This document shows, piece by piece, positions 52,184-61,541 of a DNA stretch of 64,000 nt. The notes beneath the pieces were generated by a model that saw only the letters and a list, made by a program, of their open reading frames with translations, had not been told where the DNA came from and did not search any database. Position 1 is the stretch's first letter, and each line of letters starts with the position of its first letter. Source of the DNA: Bryobacteraceae bacterium (GTDB lineage Bacteria; Acidobacteriota; Terriglobia; Bryobacterales; Bryobacteraceae); the NCBI GenBank assembly GCA_023384675.1, contig JAHDVK010000018.1:53609-117608 (forward strand), read 5' to 3'. The translations under genes were made by a program, and so were the position numbers.

Positions 52184-54047
52184 CGCTTTCCTCGCACTCC
52201 TGCTGCTGGCCGGCAGTGCCCTGGCGCAGCGCCCTCATCCCGCCTCCTGGACCCTCACCCCCGAATCCGCGCGGATCGCGCCCGGTGGCTCGTTTCTGGC
52301 CGAACTTGAGGTCACCCTGCAGGATCCCTGGCATATGTACTCGATGACGACCCCCGCGGGCGGACCGATCATCACTACCATCTCTGTCGAGGACAATCCC
52401 GCCATCGCAAGCTGGACCATTTTCCAGCCCCCGGCCAAGCGCAAGTTCGACCCCAATTTCGGCATTGAAACCGACACTTACGGCGGTTCGGCGAAGTTCT
52501 TGGTGCGCCTTCATGTGGCCGAAGACGCCCCGGCGGGCTTGCTCGAGTTCGCCACGCGAATGCGCTATCAGCTCTGCACCGACACCGAGTGCCTGCCCCC
52601 ACGGCCCATGACCGCGACGGCACAAATCGAGGTGGCCGCGGACGGGCAGCGCGAAGCCGGCCCTGTGCCCGCGAACTACAGCGAGTTCCGCAAGGGCGAG
52701 CCAGGCCCCCTGGCGGCGCCTGCGCAAAGCGCCCCTTCAGGCACGCAGGGCTTGGGCGCGTTTGTGCTGGTCGCCTTCGCGCTGGGCTTCGCGGCGGTAT
52801 TCACACCATGCGTCTTCCCGATGATCCCCATCACGATCTCGTTCTTCCTGAACCAGGGGGCGGGTTCGCGCGGCGAGGCGCTGAAACAGGCGATTGTTTT
52901 TTCGCTCGGCATCATCTTCCTGTTCACCGCCCTCGGCTTCGGGCTGACCGCGGCATTGGGGCCTTTCGCCGTAGTTCAACTTGCCGCGAACCCGTGGGTG
53001 AACCTCGCCATCAGCACGATCTTCTTTATCTTTGCCTTGAGTCTGCTGGGCGCGTTCGAGATTACGCTGCCGTCGGGGCTGCTGACGAAACTGAACGCGG
53101 CCTCGAGTCAGGGCGGCACGCTCGGCACGCTGTTGATGGGATTGACGTTTTCGCTCACCGCCTTCGCCTGCGTCGGCCCGTTCGTCGGCACCTTGCTGGC
53201 CGCATCCGTGCAGGGCGGCGGGCTGCAACCCGTGCTCGGTATGCTCTTTTTTGGCAGCGGGCTTGCTCTCCCCTTCTTCTTCCTTGCCCTTTTCCCCGGT
53301 TACCTGCAGCGGCTGCCCAGGAGCGGCGCGTGGATGGCCCGCGTCAAAGTGGTGATGGGCTTCCTGGTGCTGGCCGCGATGCTGTACTACCTCAGCCGGG
53401 TAGATCTGGTTTGGGGTTGGGAATTGCTCACGAGAGAGCGTTTTTTGGCGTTTTGGGTGCTGTTTTTTGCGCTTCCGGGCCTCTATTTGCTCGGTTTTTT
53501 GCGCATGGAAGGCATCAAGCCCGATGCGCCGGTCACCGCCGGACGCCTGCTGGTGGGCACGCTGTTTCTGATGTTCTCGATCAGCCTGATTCCCGGCATC
53601 TTTGGCGCTAAGATGGGCGAATTGGAGCCATTCCTGCCGGCTGCTTCCCAAAATGCGGGCTTCGCCGGCGCGGGGGCCGGGGCGCCAGGCGCGAAGTGGA
53701 TCAAGGATGACTATCCGGCCGCGCTCGCCGAGGCTCGCGAGGCCGGCAAACCGCTTCTCGTCAGCTTCACCGGCTACGCTTGTACGAATTGTAAATGGAT
53801 GAAAAGAAACCTGTTTACGCGCACAGAAGTGGCCCAGGCCCTGGACCGGTTCGTGCTTCTGGAACTCTACACCGATGGTACGGACGCCGCCAGCGAGGAG
53901 AACCAGAAACGCCAGGAAGGCGAGTATCAAACGGTGGCCATACCCTTCTATGCGATTGTCGATGGCTCGGAGCAGACGCGCGCCACATTCGCGGGGCTCA
54001 CCCGGGACAGTAACGAGTTTCTCGGTTTTCTGGCCAAAGCCGACTGA
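52164..54047 (+). CDS. dsbD: Thiol:disulfide interchange protein DsbD
   Basis: DsbD carries reducing power from cytoplasmic thioredoxin across the inner membrane to periplasmic proteins. The 627-residue protein has a signal peptide and a periplasmic alpha domain (about 25-175, with [11 protein letters not shown]). Eight membrane segments follow, with the two redox cysteines in [11 protein letters not shown] and [12 protein letters not shown]-terminal thioredoxin domain has the CTNC motif in [13 protein letters not shown]. The start ATG lies within plsX, so translation is coupled; ribosome binding is not obvious. The arrangement plsX-dsbD is not one I recall as common. Confidence 0.92.
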   Translation: MAPRPLNAFLALLLLAGSALAQRPHPASWTLTPESARIAPGGSFLAELEVTLQDPWHMYSMTTPAGGPIITTISVEDNPAIASWTIFQPPAKRKFDPNFGIETDTYGGSAKFLVRLHVAEDAPAGLLEFATRMRYQLCTDTECLPPRPMTATAQIEVAADGQREAGPVPANYSEFRKGEPGPLAAPAQSAPSGTQGLGAFVLVAFALGFAAVFTPCVFPMIPITISFFLNQGAGSRGEALKQAIVFSLGIIFLFTALGFGLTAALGPFAVVQLAANPWVNLAISTIFFIFALSLLGAFEITLPSGLLTKLNAASSQGGTLGTLLMGLTFSLTAFACVGPFVGTLLAASVQGGGLQPVLGMLFFGSGLALPFFFLALFPGYLQRLPRSGAWMARVKVVMGFLVLAAMLYYLSRVDLVWGWELLTRERFLAFWVLFFALPGLYLLGFLRMEGIKPDAPVTAGRLLVGTLFLMFSISLIPGIFGAKMGELEPFLPAASQNAGFAGAGAGAPGAKWIKDDYPAALAEAREAGKPLLVSFTGYACTNCKWMKRNLFTRTEVAQALDRFVLLELYTDGTDAASEENQKRQEGEYQTVAIPFYAIVDGSEQTRATFAGLTRDSNEFLGFLAKAD

Positions 54048-54048
54048 T

Positions 54049-54489
54049 TCAGCGTCCGGCGGCTTTCCAGCGCGCCACCACGAGTTCCGCAACCAGATTC
54101 TCCTCCTCCCGGTCCGATTCGGCTCGCCATTCCTCATACCGCCGGCGGCGCAGCCGTTCCAATACTTCGCTTTCGCGCCGGACCGCCAGCAGCGTTTCCC
54201 GCTGTTGTTCGATCGCCTGCCGCACCTGGCGCTGCAGATTCTTCAGCTTCTGGGTCTCGCTCTCCACATGGATCGAGAACTGGTTGAGCGCCGCGAGCTC
54301 AAAGGCCGGGATGGCCGCGCCACCGGCGAAACCGGCGCGCGCACGCTCCATCTCGAGGCCCAGGGCTTCACGACGGCTCGCCACCCGCTGCTCTTCGTCG
54401 AGCAGCGCGCGCATACGTGATTGCTCGGCGTCAAGCTGGACGCGGCGCCAGGCGCGGAGCCGTTCGAGCGGGAACCGGAACTTCTTCAT
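54049..54489 (-). CDS. fliJ: Flagellar export chaperone FliJ
   Basis: FliJ is the small coiled-coil protein of the flagellar type III export apparatus that links the ATPase ring to the export gate. The 146-residue protein begins KKFRFPLERLRAWRRVQLDAEQ, which is the family start. It is helical and charged throughout, with repeated Glu/Arg/Gln heptads. It overlaps the fliI stop by 4 bases and is the last gene of the cluster. It lies next to, and ends a base from, the convergent dsbD gene. Confidence 0.85.
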   Translation of the reverse strand: MKKFRFPLERLRAWRRVQLDAEQSRMRALLDEEQRVASRREALGLEMERARAGFAGGAAIPAFELAALNQFSIHVESETQKLKNLQRQVRQAIEQQRETLLAVRRESEVLERLRRRRYEEWRAESDREEENLVAELVVARWKAAGR

Positions 54490-55820
54490 CTGGGGGCGGC
54501 CTCAACCGGCTTTGCCAGGACATGAAGCCTTTCTACGGCTTCGGTTAGCGGAGTATGCTCTCGAGCGCCCTGGCGCAGGAAGTTTTCCATTTGTTCGCGG
54601 AGCCGGAGCGCGGCGTCGAGTTTCGGATTGGACCCCGCGGCGTAGGCGCCGATCCGGACCAGATCTTCGGAGGCTTCCAACTCGGCCAGCAGCGCCCGCA
54701 CCTTCGCGGCCGAGGTTGTCTGTTCGGACGGGCTGACACGGTTGGCCAGGCGCGAAACCGATTGGAGGACGTCGATGGCCGGGTAGTGCCCGCGCTGGCT
54801 GAGAGCGCGGCTGAGAACGATATGTCCGTCGAGGATCCCGCGCACAGCGTCGGCAACGGGCTCATTCATGTCGTCGCCCTCCACCAGGACGGTGAAAAAT
54901 CCGGTGATGGAGCCACGGCGAAAGCGTCCCGCGCGTTCGAAGATCCGCGGAAGCATCTGAAAGACCGACGGCGTGTAGCCCTTCTGGCTGGGCGGCTCGC
55001 CGCTGGCGAGGCCGATCTCACGCTGGGCCATGGCGAGGCGTGTAACGGAGTCGGCCACCAGCAGGACGTCCTTGCCCTGGTCGCGGAAGAACTCGGCGAT
55101 CGCAAGAGCGACGAAGCAGGCGCGAACGCGCAGCGGCGAGGGCCGGTCCGAGGTGGCGACCACCAGGACCGAGCGCCGCAGCCCTTCCGGGCCGAGTTCA
55201 TGCTCGATGAAATCGCGCACCTCGCGGTTGCGCTCACCCACCAGGGCCAGCACGGCCACGTCGGCGTCGTGGTTCTTCAACAGATTGCCGAGCAAAGTGC
55301 TTTTCCCGACGCCGGAGCCTCCGAAGATGCCAACGCGCTGCCCGCGCCCGCAGGTGAGAAACGCGTCGATGGCGCGAATGCCGGTGCCGAGGGGTTCGTC
55401 GATGGGCACGCGTTCCAGCGGGCCCGGAGGCGGGGAGTACAGTTCATACAACGCCCCGGCAGGCAGTGGAGGTCCGGCGTCGAGAGGGCGGCCGAAGCCA
55501 TCAAGCACCCGCCCGAGCAGCCCGTTCGAGACCGCGAGCCGTGAGTCGCGCCTGCGGGCGATGACCTTGTCCCCACATTGCAGACCGCCAGTCTCTTCCA
55601 GGGGCATTGAGAGCAATCGGCCCTCGCGAAAGCCAACTACCTGGGTGCGGATGCGGCGTCCGCAGCGGGTAACGATCTCGCAGAAGTCGCCAACAGCCGC
55701 GGCGGGCCCCTGGGACTCGACAATCAGGCCCACGGTCTCGGTGACAGTTCCGGTCCACTGCGCGGGATCGGCCTCACTCAGCCAGTTGTGGAAACGGAGA
55801 AGTTCGAGCGGTTGAGTCAT
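54486..55820 (-). CDS. fliI: Flagellum-specific ATPase FliI
   Basis: FliI is the hexameric ATPase that energises export of flagellar subunits. The 444-residue protein has the P-loop GIFGGSGVGKSTLLGNLLKN, the Walker B region VLLVADSVTRLAMAQREIGLASGEPP and the C-terminal SEQTTSAAKVRALLAELE. Those are the features of the F1-beta-related flagellar and type III ATPases. The start overlaps fliH by 4 bases, and the cluster context supports the flagellar form over an injectisome form. Confidence 0.95.
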   Translation of the reverse strand: MTQPLELLRFHNWLSEADPAQWTGTVTETVGLIVESQGPAAAVGDFCEIVTRCGRRIRTQVVGFREGRLLSMPLEETGGLQCGDKVIARRRDSRLAVSNGLLGRVLDGFGRPLDAGPPLPAGALYELYSPPPGPLERVPIDEPLGTGIRAIDAFLTCGRGQRVGIFGGSGVGKSTLLGNLLKNHDADVAVLALVGERNREVRDFIEHELGPEGLRRSVLVVATSDRPSPLRVRACFVALAIAEFFRDQGKDVLLVADSVTRLAMAQREIGLASGEPPSQKGYTPSVFQMLPRIFERAGRFRRGSITGFFTVLVEGDDMNEPVADAVRGILDGHIVLSRALSQRGHYPAIDVLQSVSRLANRVSPSEQTTSAAKVRALLAELEASEDLVRIGAYAAGSNPKLDAALRLREQMENFLRQGAREHTPLTEAVERLHVLAKPVEAAPR

Positions 55821-56488
55821 GATCGGTTCGGTCCCGGCGCTTCCAGCAGATCCACGAAACCACGCTCGATTTCCTCGAGTTGCGTGGTGACCGAGGCATC
55901 GAGTACGCCGCGAGTGGTCTCGACAAGCACCGCGCCGGCCTCCAGCGAAGGATCGGGTTCAAGACGAATCGCTGGTGGCGCCCCCACGCGGTCCAGGGCG
56001 AGGCGGATGCAGGAGGCCGCCCCCGGGTGGCACCGGATCGAAAGCACCTCACGCATGGACAGGCCGTCGAGCGCGGAACGGACGAGCCCTGCAACCGCCT
56101 CCGGGTCGATCGAGATCTCGCGGCGCAGGATGCGCTTGGCGACGAGCAGCGCAAGCTCGACGACCTGGCGTTCCGCCTCGATCCGCAAACGCGGCCGGAG
56201 CGTGGCGATGGCCTCGATGCTCTGCACCAGCCGGGCGTGCAGAGCGGCGCTGGCTTGCTCGGCGGCTGCGCGCGCGCCCGACTCGGCCTCCCGGCGCCCT
56301 TCCTCGCGCGCGCGGTGGATCTGAATCTCCCAGTCCGCCGGGGCGGCGGTCGTTTCGTTGGCCCTCTCTGGCCGAAGGGAGGCCCCGCGCAGGCCTGACG
56401 GCGCCATGCCGTCCCTGGCAGGCCCCAACTCGCTCCAGACGACCGGCGCGTACTCCGCGTCCGCCCCGCTGAGAACCCTAGACGACAT
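55817..56488 (-). CDS. fliH: Flagellar assembly protein FliH
   Basis: FliH is the stalk and regulator of the FliI ATPase. The 223-residue protein has an N-terminal low-complexity region, then a long helix with REEGRREAESGARAAAEQASAALHARLVQ, and a C-terminal domain LVAKRILRREISIDPEAVAGLVRSALDGLS, typical of the FliH/YscL group. It overlaps fliI by 4 bases and begins 11 bases within the 3' end of fliG. The identification rests on both sequence and position. Confidence 0.85.
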   Translation of the reverse strand: MSSRVLSGADAEYAPVVWSELGPARDGMAPSGLRGASLRPERANETTAAPADWEIQIHRAREEGRREAESGARAAAEQASAALHARLVQSIEAIATLRPRLRIEAERQVVELALLVAKRILRREISIDPEAVAGLVRSALDGLSMREVLSIRCHPGAASCIRLALDRVGAPPAIRLEPDPSLEAGAVLVETTRGVLDASVTTQLEEIERGFVDLLEAPGPNRS

Positions 56489-57518
56489 ACTGCTCCCCGA
56501 CAGTACCCTTCAGATTCACGACGCCTTCGGCTTCGAGTTGACGGACGATGGCGATAATCTGCTGCTGCGCCGCCTCGACCTCTTTGATCTTGATGGGACC
56601 CAGCGCGTCCATATCTTCGCGCAGCATCTCGGCGCCGCGCTCGGACATGCACTGCAAGAAGTGGCTCTTGAGCTGGTCGCTTGTGCCCTTGAGCGCAACG
56701 GTAAGTACCTTGCGGTCGATCCGGCCGAGCAGTTCCTTGATCCCGTTCTGGTCGATCAGCAGCAGATCCTCGAAGACAAACATCAGGTGCCGAATGGTCT
56801 CCGCCAGATTCGGATCACGCTGTTCGATGGTGTCGAGGATCTCCTTGCTCGATCCGGAATCAAGCCGGTTGAACATTTCGGAGACTGCGCGCACGCCGCC
56901 ATACGATTCGCGGCTCATTTCGCCGAGCGCCTTCAGCTTCTGACCGATAATTCCGGCGATTTTCGAGATGATTTCCGGAGAGATCTGGTCGAGGTTCGCC
57001 ATGCGCAGGCTGACGTCGGCGCGCAGATCGGCGGGCAGAGAAAACAACAGGCCGGCGGCCTGCGAAGAGTTCAGATGGCTCAGGATCAGAGCAATGGTCT
57101 GCGGGTGCTCGCTGTGGATGAACTTGGCAAGCTGCTGCGGATCGGCCTTCTGCAGCGCGTCGAAGCTGGCGGCCTCGCTGCCCAGCGCTTTCACGAGGCG
57201 GTCGAGAATCTTTTGCGCGGCCTCGGGACCAAACGCGCTGATCAGCATCTTCTTCGCGTACTCGAAGCCCCCCTTGAGCACATAGTCCTGCGCCATGGAC
57301 ATCGCATAGAACTCTTCCAGCGTGCTCTCGGCCTCTTCGCTGGAGAGCGCTGAAAGCCGCGCGACTTCCTTGCCGATGGCGGCGACTTCGTCTTCGTCGA
57401 GATGCTTCAGGATGCCGGCGCTGGCCTGTTCGCCCAGCGACACCATGAGCACGGCGGCCTTCTGAGCGCCGCTGAGGCGGCTGCCTCCGTTTTTCTCGGC
57501 TTGCGCATTGGTGATCAA
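56478..57518 (-). CDS. fliG: Flagellar motor switch protein FliG
   Basis: FliG forms the torque ring of the flagellar motor and meets MotA. The 346-residue protein has GAQKAAVLMVSLGEQASAGILKHLDEDEV, then SEHPQTIALILSHLNSSQAAGLLFSLP, and the C-terminal LLLIDQNGIKELLGRIDRKVL and MSERGAEMLREDMDALGPIKIKEVE with the charged torque helix. The start is TTG 57518, with TAGGGA upstream and only 4 bases after the fliF stop. The length is normal. Confidence 0.95.
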   Translation of the reverse strand: MITNAQAEKNGGSRLSGAQKAAVLMVSLGEQASAGILKHLDEDEVAAIGKEVARLSALSSEEAESTLEEFYAMSMAQDYVLKGGFEYAKKMLISAFGPEAAQKILDRLVKALGSEAASFDALQKADPQQLAKFIHSEHPQTIALILSHLNSSQAAGLLFSLPADLRADVSLRMANLDQISPEIISKIAGIIGQKLKALGEMSRESYGGVRAVSEMFNRLDSGSSKEILDTIEQRDPNLAETIRHLMFVFEDLLLIDQNGIKELLGRIDRKVLTVALKGTSDQLKSHFLQCMSERGAEMLREDMDALGPIKIKEVEAAQQQIIAIVRQLEAEGVVNLKGTVGEQYVV

Positions 57519-57522
57519 GTCC

Positions 57523-59214
57523 CTACTTCTCCGAGTCGTTCAGCCATGTGCGTACCAGTTGGGCCGTGGCATGCGGGTCTTTCCGCGCTTGTTCCGCGAT
57601 GTGTTTCTTCAGTACTTCAGATTTCTTCGTGCTGGGCGGCAATCGGAGAGTGGATAGCACCTCTTCCTCCAGCCGGGCGCGCTCCGCTTCGGTCTCGGCG
57701 ATGGCGGCCAGCGCTTTCTGTTCAAGGTCGCCACCGTGTCTCTCCGGACCGATAGCCCGTGGGCCCGGCTCCACCGACGCGAGCGCGCCCGGTTTCCGGC
57801 GGCGGATGAACCAGATCGCCGCCACGACCGCGACCGCCAAGAGCGCCAGCAGCGCGCCAACCCAAACGGCCAGAGGCGCAACCTCCAGCAGGGGCCTCAT
57901 CCAGCCGGGAACGGCAAACGGCGCCGCCGTGGGCTGCCCTGGTGTGCCTCCAGCGGGAGGCAGTAGCGTCGCGCTCAGCGTGGATTCGAACGGCAGAGTC
58001 TCGACGAGGATCTGATCGCCGCGCTGCTCCTGGAAGCCGACGACGCCCGCCAGCAAATCGCGCACCACGCGCAGCTTTTCCGGAGGCGGAGCGTCGAGCA
58101 CGCGCCGCGAATCCGCTCCCTGCCCTTCCCAGCGGACCCCATGATCGACAAGCACCGCGACCGACAGCCGCTTCACCGCGCCGCGCGGAATCCGGGTACG
58201 CTTGACCACCCGGCTGGTCTGATAGGAGATGCTCTCGGTCCGGCGGGAGACCGATGCGCCCCCGCCCGGCGCCAGCGGCGCGGGCCGGGGCAGGTTGGAG
58301 GCCGTGCCCGGAATGCCGCCGGCGCCGGCGCTTCCCGAGGCGTCCTCGGTCTTCTGCGAAGTCACCATCACTGAATTGTCCGGGTCGAAACGCTCCTCGC
58401 TCTGCTCGCCGCTCGTGAAGTCGCACTCCACCGAGACGCCGGCGCGGTATTTCTCATCACCAAGGAGCGGATCGAGCGTCATCCTGATCTTGGCAAGCAT
58501 CTCCCGTTCGAGCGACTGCCGGTATTCGATCATGGCGTCCGAGGCGCCCGGCTCACCCTCATCCAAGGGGCGGCGGGGCCGGCTGAGCAGGCTGCCGTCC
58601 ATCCCGACCACCGAAACGCCATCCGGACTGAGACCTTCCACGGCGCTCGCCGTGAGGTGGGAGATCCCAAGCAAGTGGCGGGCCTCGAGCCGCGCGCCGG
58701 GCCGGAGTTTCACCATGACGCTCGCCTTGGCCGGCTCGCGATGATCGAGAAAAACCGACTGCTTGGCGAAGGTGACGTGGACTCGCGCGCGCTCCACCTC
58801 GCCCAGCGCCATGATGCTACGCTCCAATTCGCCTTCAATGGCGCGGCGGTAGTTCACCTGCTCACCGAAATCCGTAGTCCCAAAGTTCGTCTTATCGAAG
58901 AGTTCGAAGCCGATCCGGCCTGTTCTCGGCAATCCAGCGGCGGCCATGTCGAGCCGCAACTCGGCAACGCGGGCCGAAGGCACCAGAATCGCCCCCTGCT
59001 CGCCAACCTTGTACGGGACATTCGCCGCGCGCAGCCGCTCCACGAGCATGCCCGCGTCCTCGGCCGCGAGGTTGGTGAACAGCGGCCGCAGGTCGCTCTC
59101 GCGGTTCCACCGGACACCTTGCCAGAGAAGTAGCGCCACAACCAGGGCGCCGCCCGCGATCAGAAGCTTCTGCCGCAGCGTGAGTGTTTCGAGAAGGGCG
59201 GTGATCTGTCCCAT
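57523..59214 (-). CDS. fliF: Flagellar M-ring protein FliF
   Basis: FliF forms the MS ring of the basal body in the inner membrane. The 563-residue protein has an N-terminal membrane segment (LLIAGGALVVALLLWQGV) and ring-building motifs. These include DLRPLFTNLAAEDAGMLVERLRAANVPYKV, ARVHVTFAKQSVFLDHREPAKASVMVKL and SYQTSRVVKRTRIPRGAVKRLSVAVLVDHG. A second membrane segment (PLAVWVGALLALLAVAVVAAIWF) and a FliG-binding tail follow. It is the fourth gene of the cluster, 17 bases after fliE. Confidence 0.96.
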   Translation of the reverse strand: MGQITALLETLTLRQKLLIAGGALVVALLLWQGVRWNRESDLRPLFTNLAAEDAGMLVERLRAANVPYKVGEQGAILVPSARVAELRLDMAAAGLPRTGRIGFELFDKTNFGTTDFGEQVNYRRAIEGELERSIMALGEVERARVHVTFAKQSVFLDHREPAKASVMVKLRPGARLEARHLLGISHLTASAVEGLSPDGVSVVGMDGSLLSRPRRPLDEGEPGASDAMIEYRQSLEREMLAKIRMTLDPLLGDEKYRAGVSVECDFTSGEQSEERFDPDNSVMVTSQKTEDASGSAGAGGIPGTASNLPRPAPLAPGGGASVSRRTESISYQTSRVVKRTRIPRGAVKRLSVAVLVDHGVRWEGQGADSRRVLDAPPPEKLRVVRDLLAGVVGFQEQRGDQILVETLPFESTLSATLLPPAGGTPGQPTAAPFAVPGWMRPLLEVAPLAVWVGALLALLAVAVVAAIWFIRRRKPGALASVEPGPRAIGPERHGGDLEQKALAAIAETEAERARLEEEVLSTLRLPPSTKKSEVLKKHIAEQARKDPHATAQLVRTWLNDSEK

Positions 59215-59231
59215 AGCTGGTCAGACAGAGC

Positions 59232-59537
59232 TCAGACCTGCATCCGCATTACTTCCTGGTAGGCCTGCACCGCCTTGTTCCGCACTTGCAGCAGCAGGTC
59301 GAAGGCGAGTGCGGCGCGCTGGTGCTCAAGCGCCACTTTGTGCAGGTCTTCGACCTCGCCGGAGAGCATCCGGTGGATGCTGGCTTGAGAGTCCTTTTGC
59401 AGCCCGTCCACCTTATCGAGCGCGCTCCGGACCGCGTTGGCGAAGTCCGCGCCGGGACCGCCCGTGCGCGCGGCGGGGGCCGCGTCGCGAATAGCCTCCA
59501 GGGGATTAGGTAGCCGGATTCCGGAAATAGGTCCCAT
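59232..59537 (-). CDS. fliE: Flagellar hook-basal body complex protein FliE
   Basis: FliE is the small adaptor between the MS ring and the rod. The 101-residue protein has the family core FANAVRSALDKVDGLQKDSQASIHRMLSGEVEDLHKVALEHQRAALAFDLLLQVRNKAVQAYQEVMRMQV with DLHKV and the ending QEVMRMQV as typical parts. It lies between flgC and fliF, as in most flagellar clusters, and starts 6 bases after flgC. Confidence 0.93.
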   Translation of the reverse strand: MGPISGIRLPNPLEAIRDAAPAARTGGPGADFANAVRSALDKVDGLQKDSQASIHRMLSGEVEDLHKVALEHQRAALAFDLLLQVRNKAVQAYQEVMRMQV

Positions 59538-59543
59538 GGCAGA

Positions 59544-59981
59544 TCACCTCAACAGATCGATCGATTTCGCCACCATATCCTTCACTGCCGACAACGCCGC
59601 AACGTTGGCCTGATAGCCACGCGAAGCGCCCATCAGGTCCACCATCTCTTCGGCCGGATTGATATTCGGATACGCCACGTAGCCTTGCTCGTCGGCGTCC
59701 GGGTGTCCCGGCTGATAGCGCATCACCGGTTCACGCAGATCCTCGACAATACCAGCCACGCCCACTCCGGTCTGCGAGGCGCTCAGTTCGCGCTGGAAGA
59801 AGGAGGAAAATGGAGAGACCTGGGCCTCAGGCGCGAAGATCACATCTTTGCGCCTGTACGGCCCGCCCTCGGAAGTGCGTGTGGTCTCGGAGTTGGCCAG
59901 GTTTTCGACAATGGATTGGGCACGCGCCCGCTGCGCGGCGAGGCCCGACGCGCTGACCGACATCACATGAAACAAGCTCAT
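59544..59981 (-). CDS. flgC: Flagellar basal-body rod protein FlgC
   Basis: FlgC is a proximal rod subunit. The 145-residue protein has the rod signature SVSASGLAAQRARAQSIVENLANSETTRT near the start and the C-terminal YPNINPAEEMVDLMGASRGYQANVAALSAVKDMVAKSIDLLR, the family ending. The start overlaps flgB by 4 bases (ATGA). Length is normal. Confidence 0.95.
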   Translation of the reverse strand: MSLFHVMSVSASGLAAQRARAQSIVENLANSETTRTSEGGPYRRKDVIFAPEAQVSPFSSFFQRELSASQTGVGVAGIVEDLREPVMRYQPGHPDADEQGYVAYPNINPAEEMVDLMGASRGYQANVAALSAVKDMVAKSIDLLR

Positions 59982-60316
59982 CCCGATCTACCCTCCTCGA
60001 TGGCTTTACGGACCAGGTGCATCTGGCCCTTCAACAGACTGGCGGCAAGATTGAAGCGCATCGCGTTCTCCGCCAGCAGGCGCGATTCGCGGTCGAGGCT
60101 GACGTCGTTGCCATCGTTCTTCACCATCAGACCGCCGGGATGCATGACGTTTGGCGGCGCGCCCGGCAGGAGCGACTCGAACTCGGCTTGGAAGTCGAGG
60201 TCGCGTGTCCGGTAACCGGGCGTGTCGGCGTTGGCGATGTTCGTGGTCACCAGTTTCTGCCGGTGGGCCAGCAGGTCCAGGTAGTGCTCCAACCGGGAAG
60301 CGATGGGGTCGAGCAT
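59978..60316 (-). CDS. flgB: Flagellar basal-body rod protein FlgB
   Basis: FlgB is the most proximal rod subunit. The 112-residue protein contains the rod-protein signature LVTTNIANADTPGYRTRDLDFQAEF. The ATG at 60316 is required to keep the helical N-terminus that precedes the signature in the family. It is the first gene of the cluster flgB-flgC-fliE-fliF-fliG-fliH-fliI-fliJ. A perfect match to the sigma-54 promoter lies just upstream. The total length is a little short compared with 130-140 residue homologues. Confidence 0.92.
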   Translation of the reverse strand: MLDPIASRLEHYLDLLAHRQKLVTTNIANADTPGYRTRDLDFQAEFESLLPGAPPNVMHPGGLMVKNDGNDVSLDRESRLLAENAMRFNLAASLLKGQMHLVRKAIEEGRSG

Positions 60317-60330
60317 GACGCCTAACCATG

Positions 60331-60346
60331 TGCAAGCGGCGTGCCA
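60331..60346 (-). promoter_or_regulatory. Sigma-54 (RpoN) promoter match before flgB
   Basis: The minus strand reads TGGCACGCCGCTTGCA, an exact fit to the consensus TGGCACG-N4-TTGCA with the invariant GG and GC at the right distance. Sigma-54 drives flagellar genes in many bacteria. Transcription would start near 60320, only about 4 bases before the flgB ATG, so the mRNA would be nearly leaderless. That geometry is unusual and is the main doubt. Confidence 0.6.
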
Positions 60347-60395
60347 GACCGCGGATCCCAGCCAAAAGCAAGGGAAATCAACACGTTGACTTGGA

Positions 60396-60839
60396 TCAGT
60401 CGTCTTCGTACAGCGACGGATAGGCCTCCCGCATTTCCCCGGCTGTTTCAAGTGCGGTCCCAATTTGGATCAGCGGTCCCGTTCCGATACCGGGACACCA
60501 GCGTGCGGTTTCCCGCCAGGCCTTGCGCGAACCCACCAGTTCCGGCCAGAACGGGAACAACCGGCACTGCGTGGGTTTGGCCGGATGGATCGCGCAGCCG
60601 CCGCCCTGCAGGAAATGACATTGGCTGTGGCGGGGCTTGCGCAGACGCAGCAGATGACGCGTGCGGTACACATACCGCCGCTCGAATTCAGCGGCGGAAA
60701 GGCCCAGATAGGCGGCGGCCCGCGGCAGGTCCGACTCGCTCAGATAGACGTAGCCCTTCACCTCGCAGCAGCGCGTGCAGCCGGGCTGGCAGGTGAACCG
60801 GAGACCCGGGTCCCGCGTCGTGGTTGTGGAGGAAGGCAT
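60396..60839 (-). CDS. YkgJ-like cysteine cluster protein
   Basis: The 147-residue protein has the cysteine pattern CQPGCTRCC near residues 17-25. CHFLQGGGCAIHPAKPTQCRLFPFW follows, which is typical of the YkgJ/UPF0153 family thought to bind zinc or an iron-sulphur cluster. The start ATG 60839 gives the usual short N-terminus. The gene ends 80 bases before flgB and is read in the same direction, but the sigma-54 promoter lies between. The function of the family is unknown. Confidence 0.83.
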   Translation of the reverse strand: MPSSTTTTRDPGLRFTCQPGCTRCCEVKGYVYLSESDLPRAAAYLGLSAAEFERRYVYRTRHLLRLRKPRHSQCHFLQGGGCAIHPAKPTQCRLFPFWPELVGSRKAWRETARWCPGIGTGPLIQIGTALETAGEMREAYPSLYEDD

Positions 60840-60899
60840 CCGAGGTTTATTCTCAACAATGAGAGACGTTCGATCAAGGGGAAAGCAGGAACCAACCAC

Positions 60900-61541
60900 A
60901 TGCCCGCACGCGAAGACGGCGAATACGAACTGATACTGGGGAACAAACAACTCCTGGGGGTTTTGTTTATTGTCATCGTCCTGCTCGGCGTGTTTTTCGC
61001 CATGGGCTTCCTGGCCGGGCGGAGCACGTCCTCCACGGTCGCAACCGCCCCCGCCGGCGGACCGGGCAGTCAATTGAAGACCATCGATCCCCCCATGGAA
61101 CCCAAAAAGGCGGCCGCCGCAACAAAGAGTTCCACCCTCCCTCCGGTGGTGGAGGAGAAGCCCGTGCCCGCGCCGGCCCAGCCCAAGCCCGAACCGGCCA
61201 AGACGCCGGCGCTGCCTGAAGTGAAGCCGACGGCGCCCGTCATCACCCCCGCGCCCGCCCAGACGGCCAAGGTTGAGACGGCCGGACCGGTCTCCGAAAT
61301 CCGCCAGCCCCCTCCCGGCAGTTACCTGCAAGTGGCCGCCACGACGGCGAAGGACGCGCAGGGGATGCTCGCGACGCTCCGCAAACAAGGCCATCAGGCT
61401 ACTCTCGCGCCGGTGCCCGACCGGCCCGAATTGGTGCGGATCATCGTCGGCCCGCTCGCCACGAAGGAGGCCACGGCCGAGGCGCGCGAAAAGCTGCGTG
61501 AACTTGGCATCGACAACCCCGTTCCGCGGTCCTACAAGTGA
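60900..61541 (+). CDS. SPOR-domain membrane protein
   Basis: The 213-residue protein has a membrane anchor (LLGVLFIVIVLLGVFFAMGFLAG, about 18-40). A proline-rich periplasmic linker (about 60-140, for example PVPAPAQPKPEPAKTPALPE) follows, and then a C-terminal SPOR domain with GSYLQVAATTAKDAQGMLATLRKQGH and VRIIVGPLATKEATAEAREKLRELG. SPOR domains bind septal peptidoglycan lacking stem peptides and place proteins at the division site. The ATG at 60900 has AGGA at suitable distance. The stop overlaps the lipA GTG start. Confidence 0.85.
   Translation: MPAREDGEYELILGNKQLLGVLFIVIVLLGVFFAMGFLAGRSTSSTVATAPAGGPGSQLKTIDPPMEPKKAAAATKSSTLPPVVEEKPVPAPAQPKPEPAKTPALPEVKPTAPVITPAPAQTAKVETAGPVSEIRQPPPGSYLQVAATTAKDAQGMLATLRKQGHQATLAPVPDRPELVRIIVGPLATKEATAEAREKLRELGIDNPVPRSYK

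Noticed and set aside
52737..54137. Long minus-strand open frame opposite dsbD
   Set aside because: The dsbD protein is complete with all redox cysteines. The reverse product is made mostly of Gln, Arg and Glu and matches nothing.
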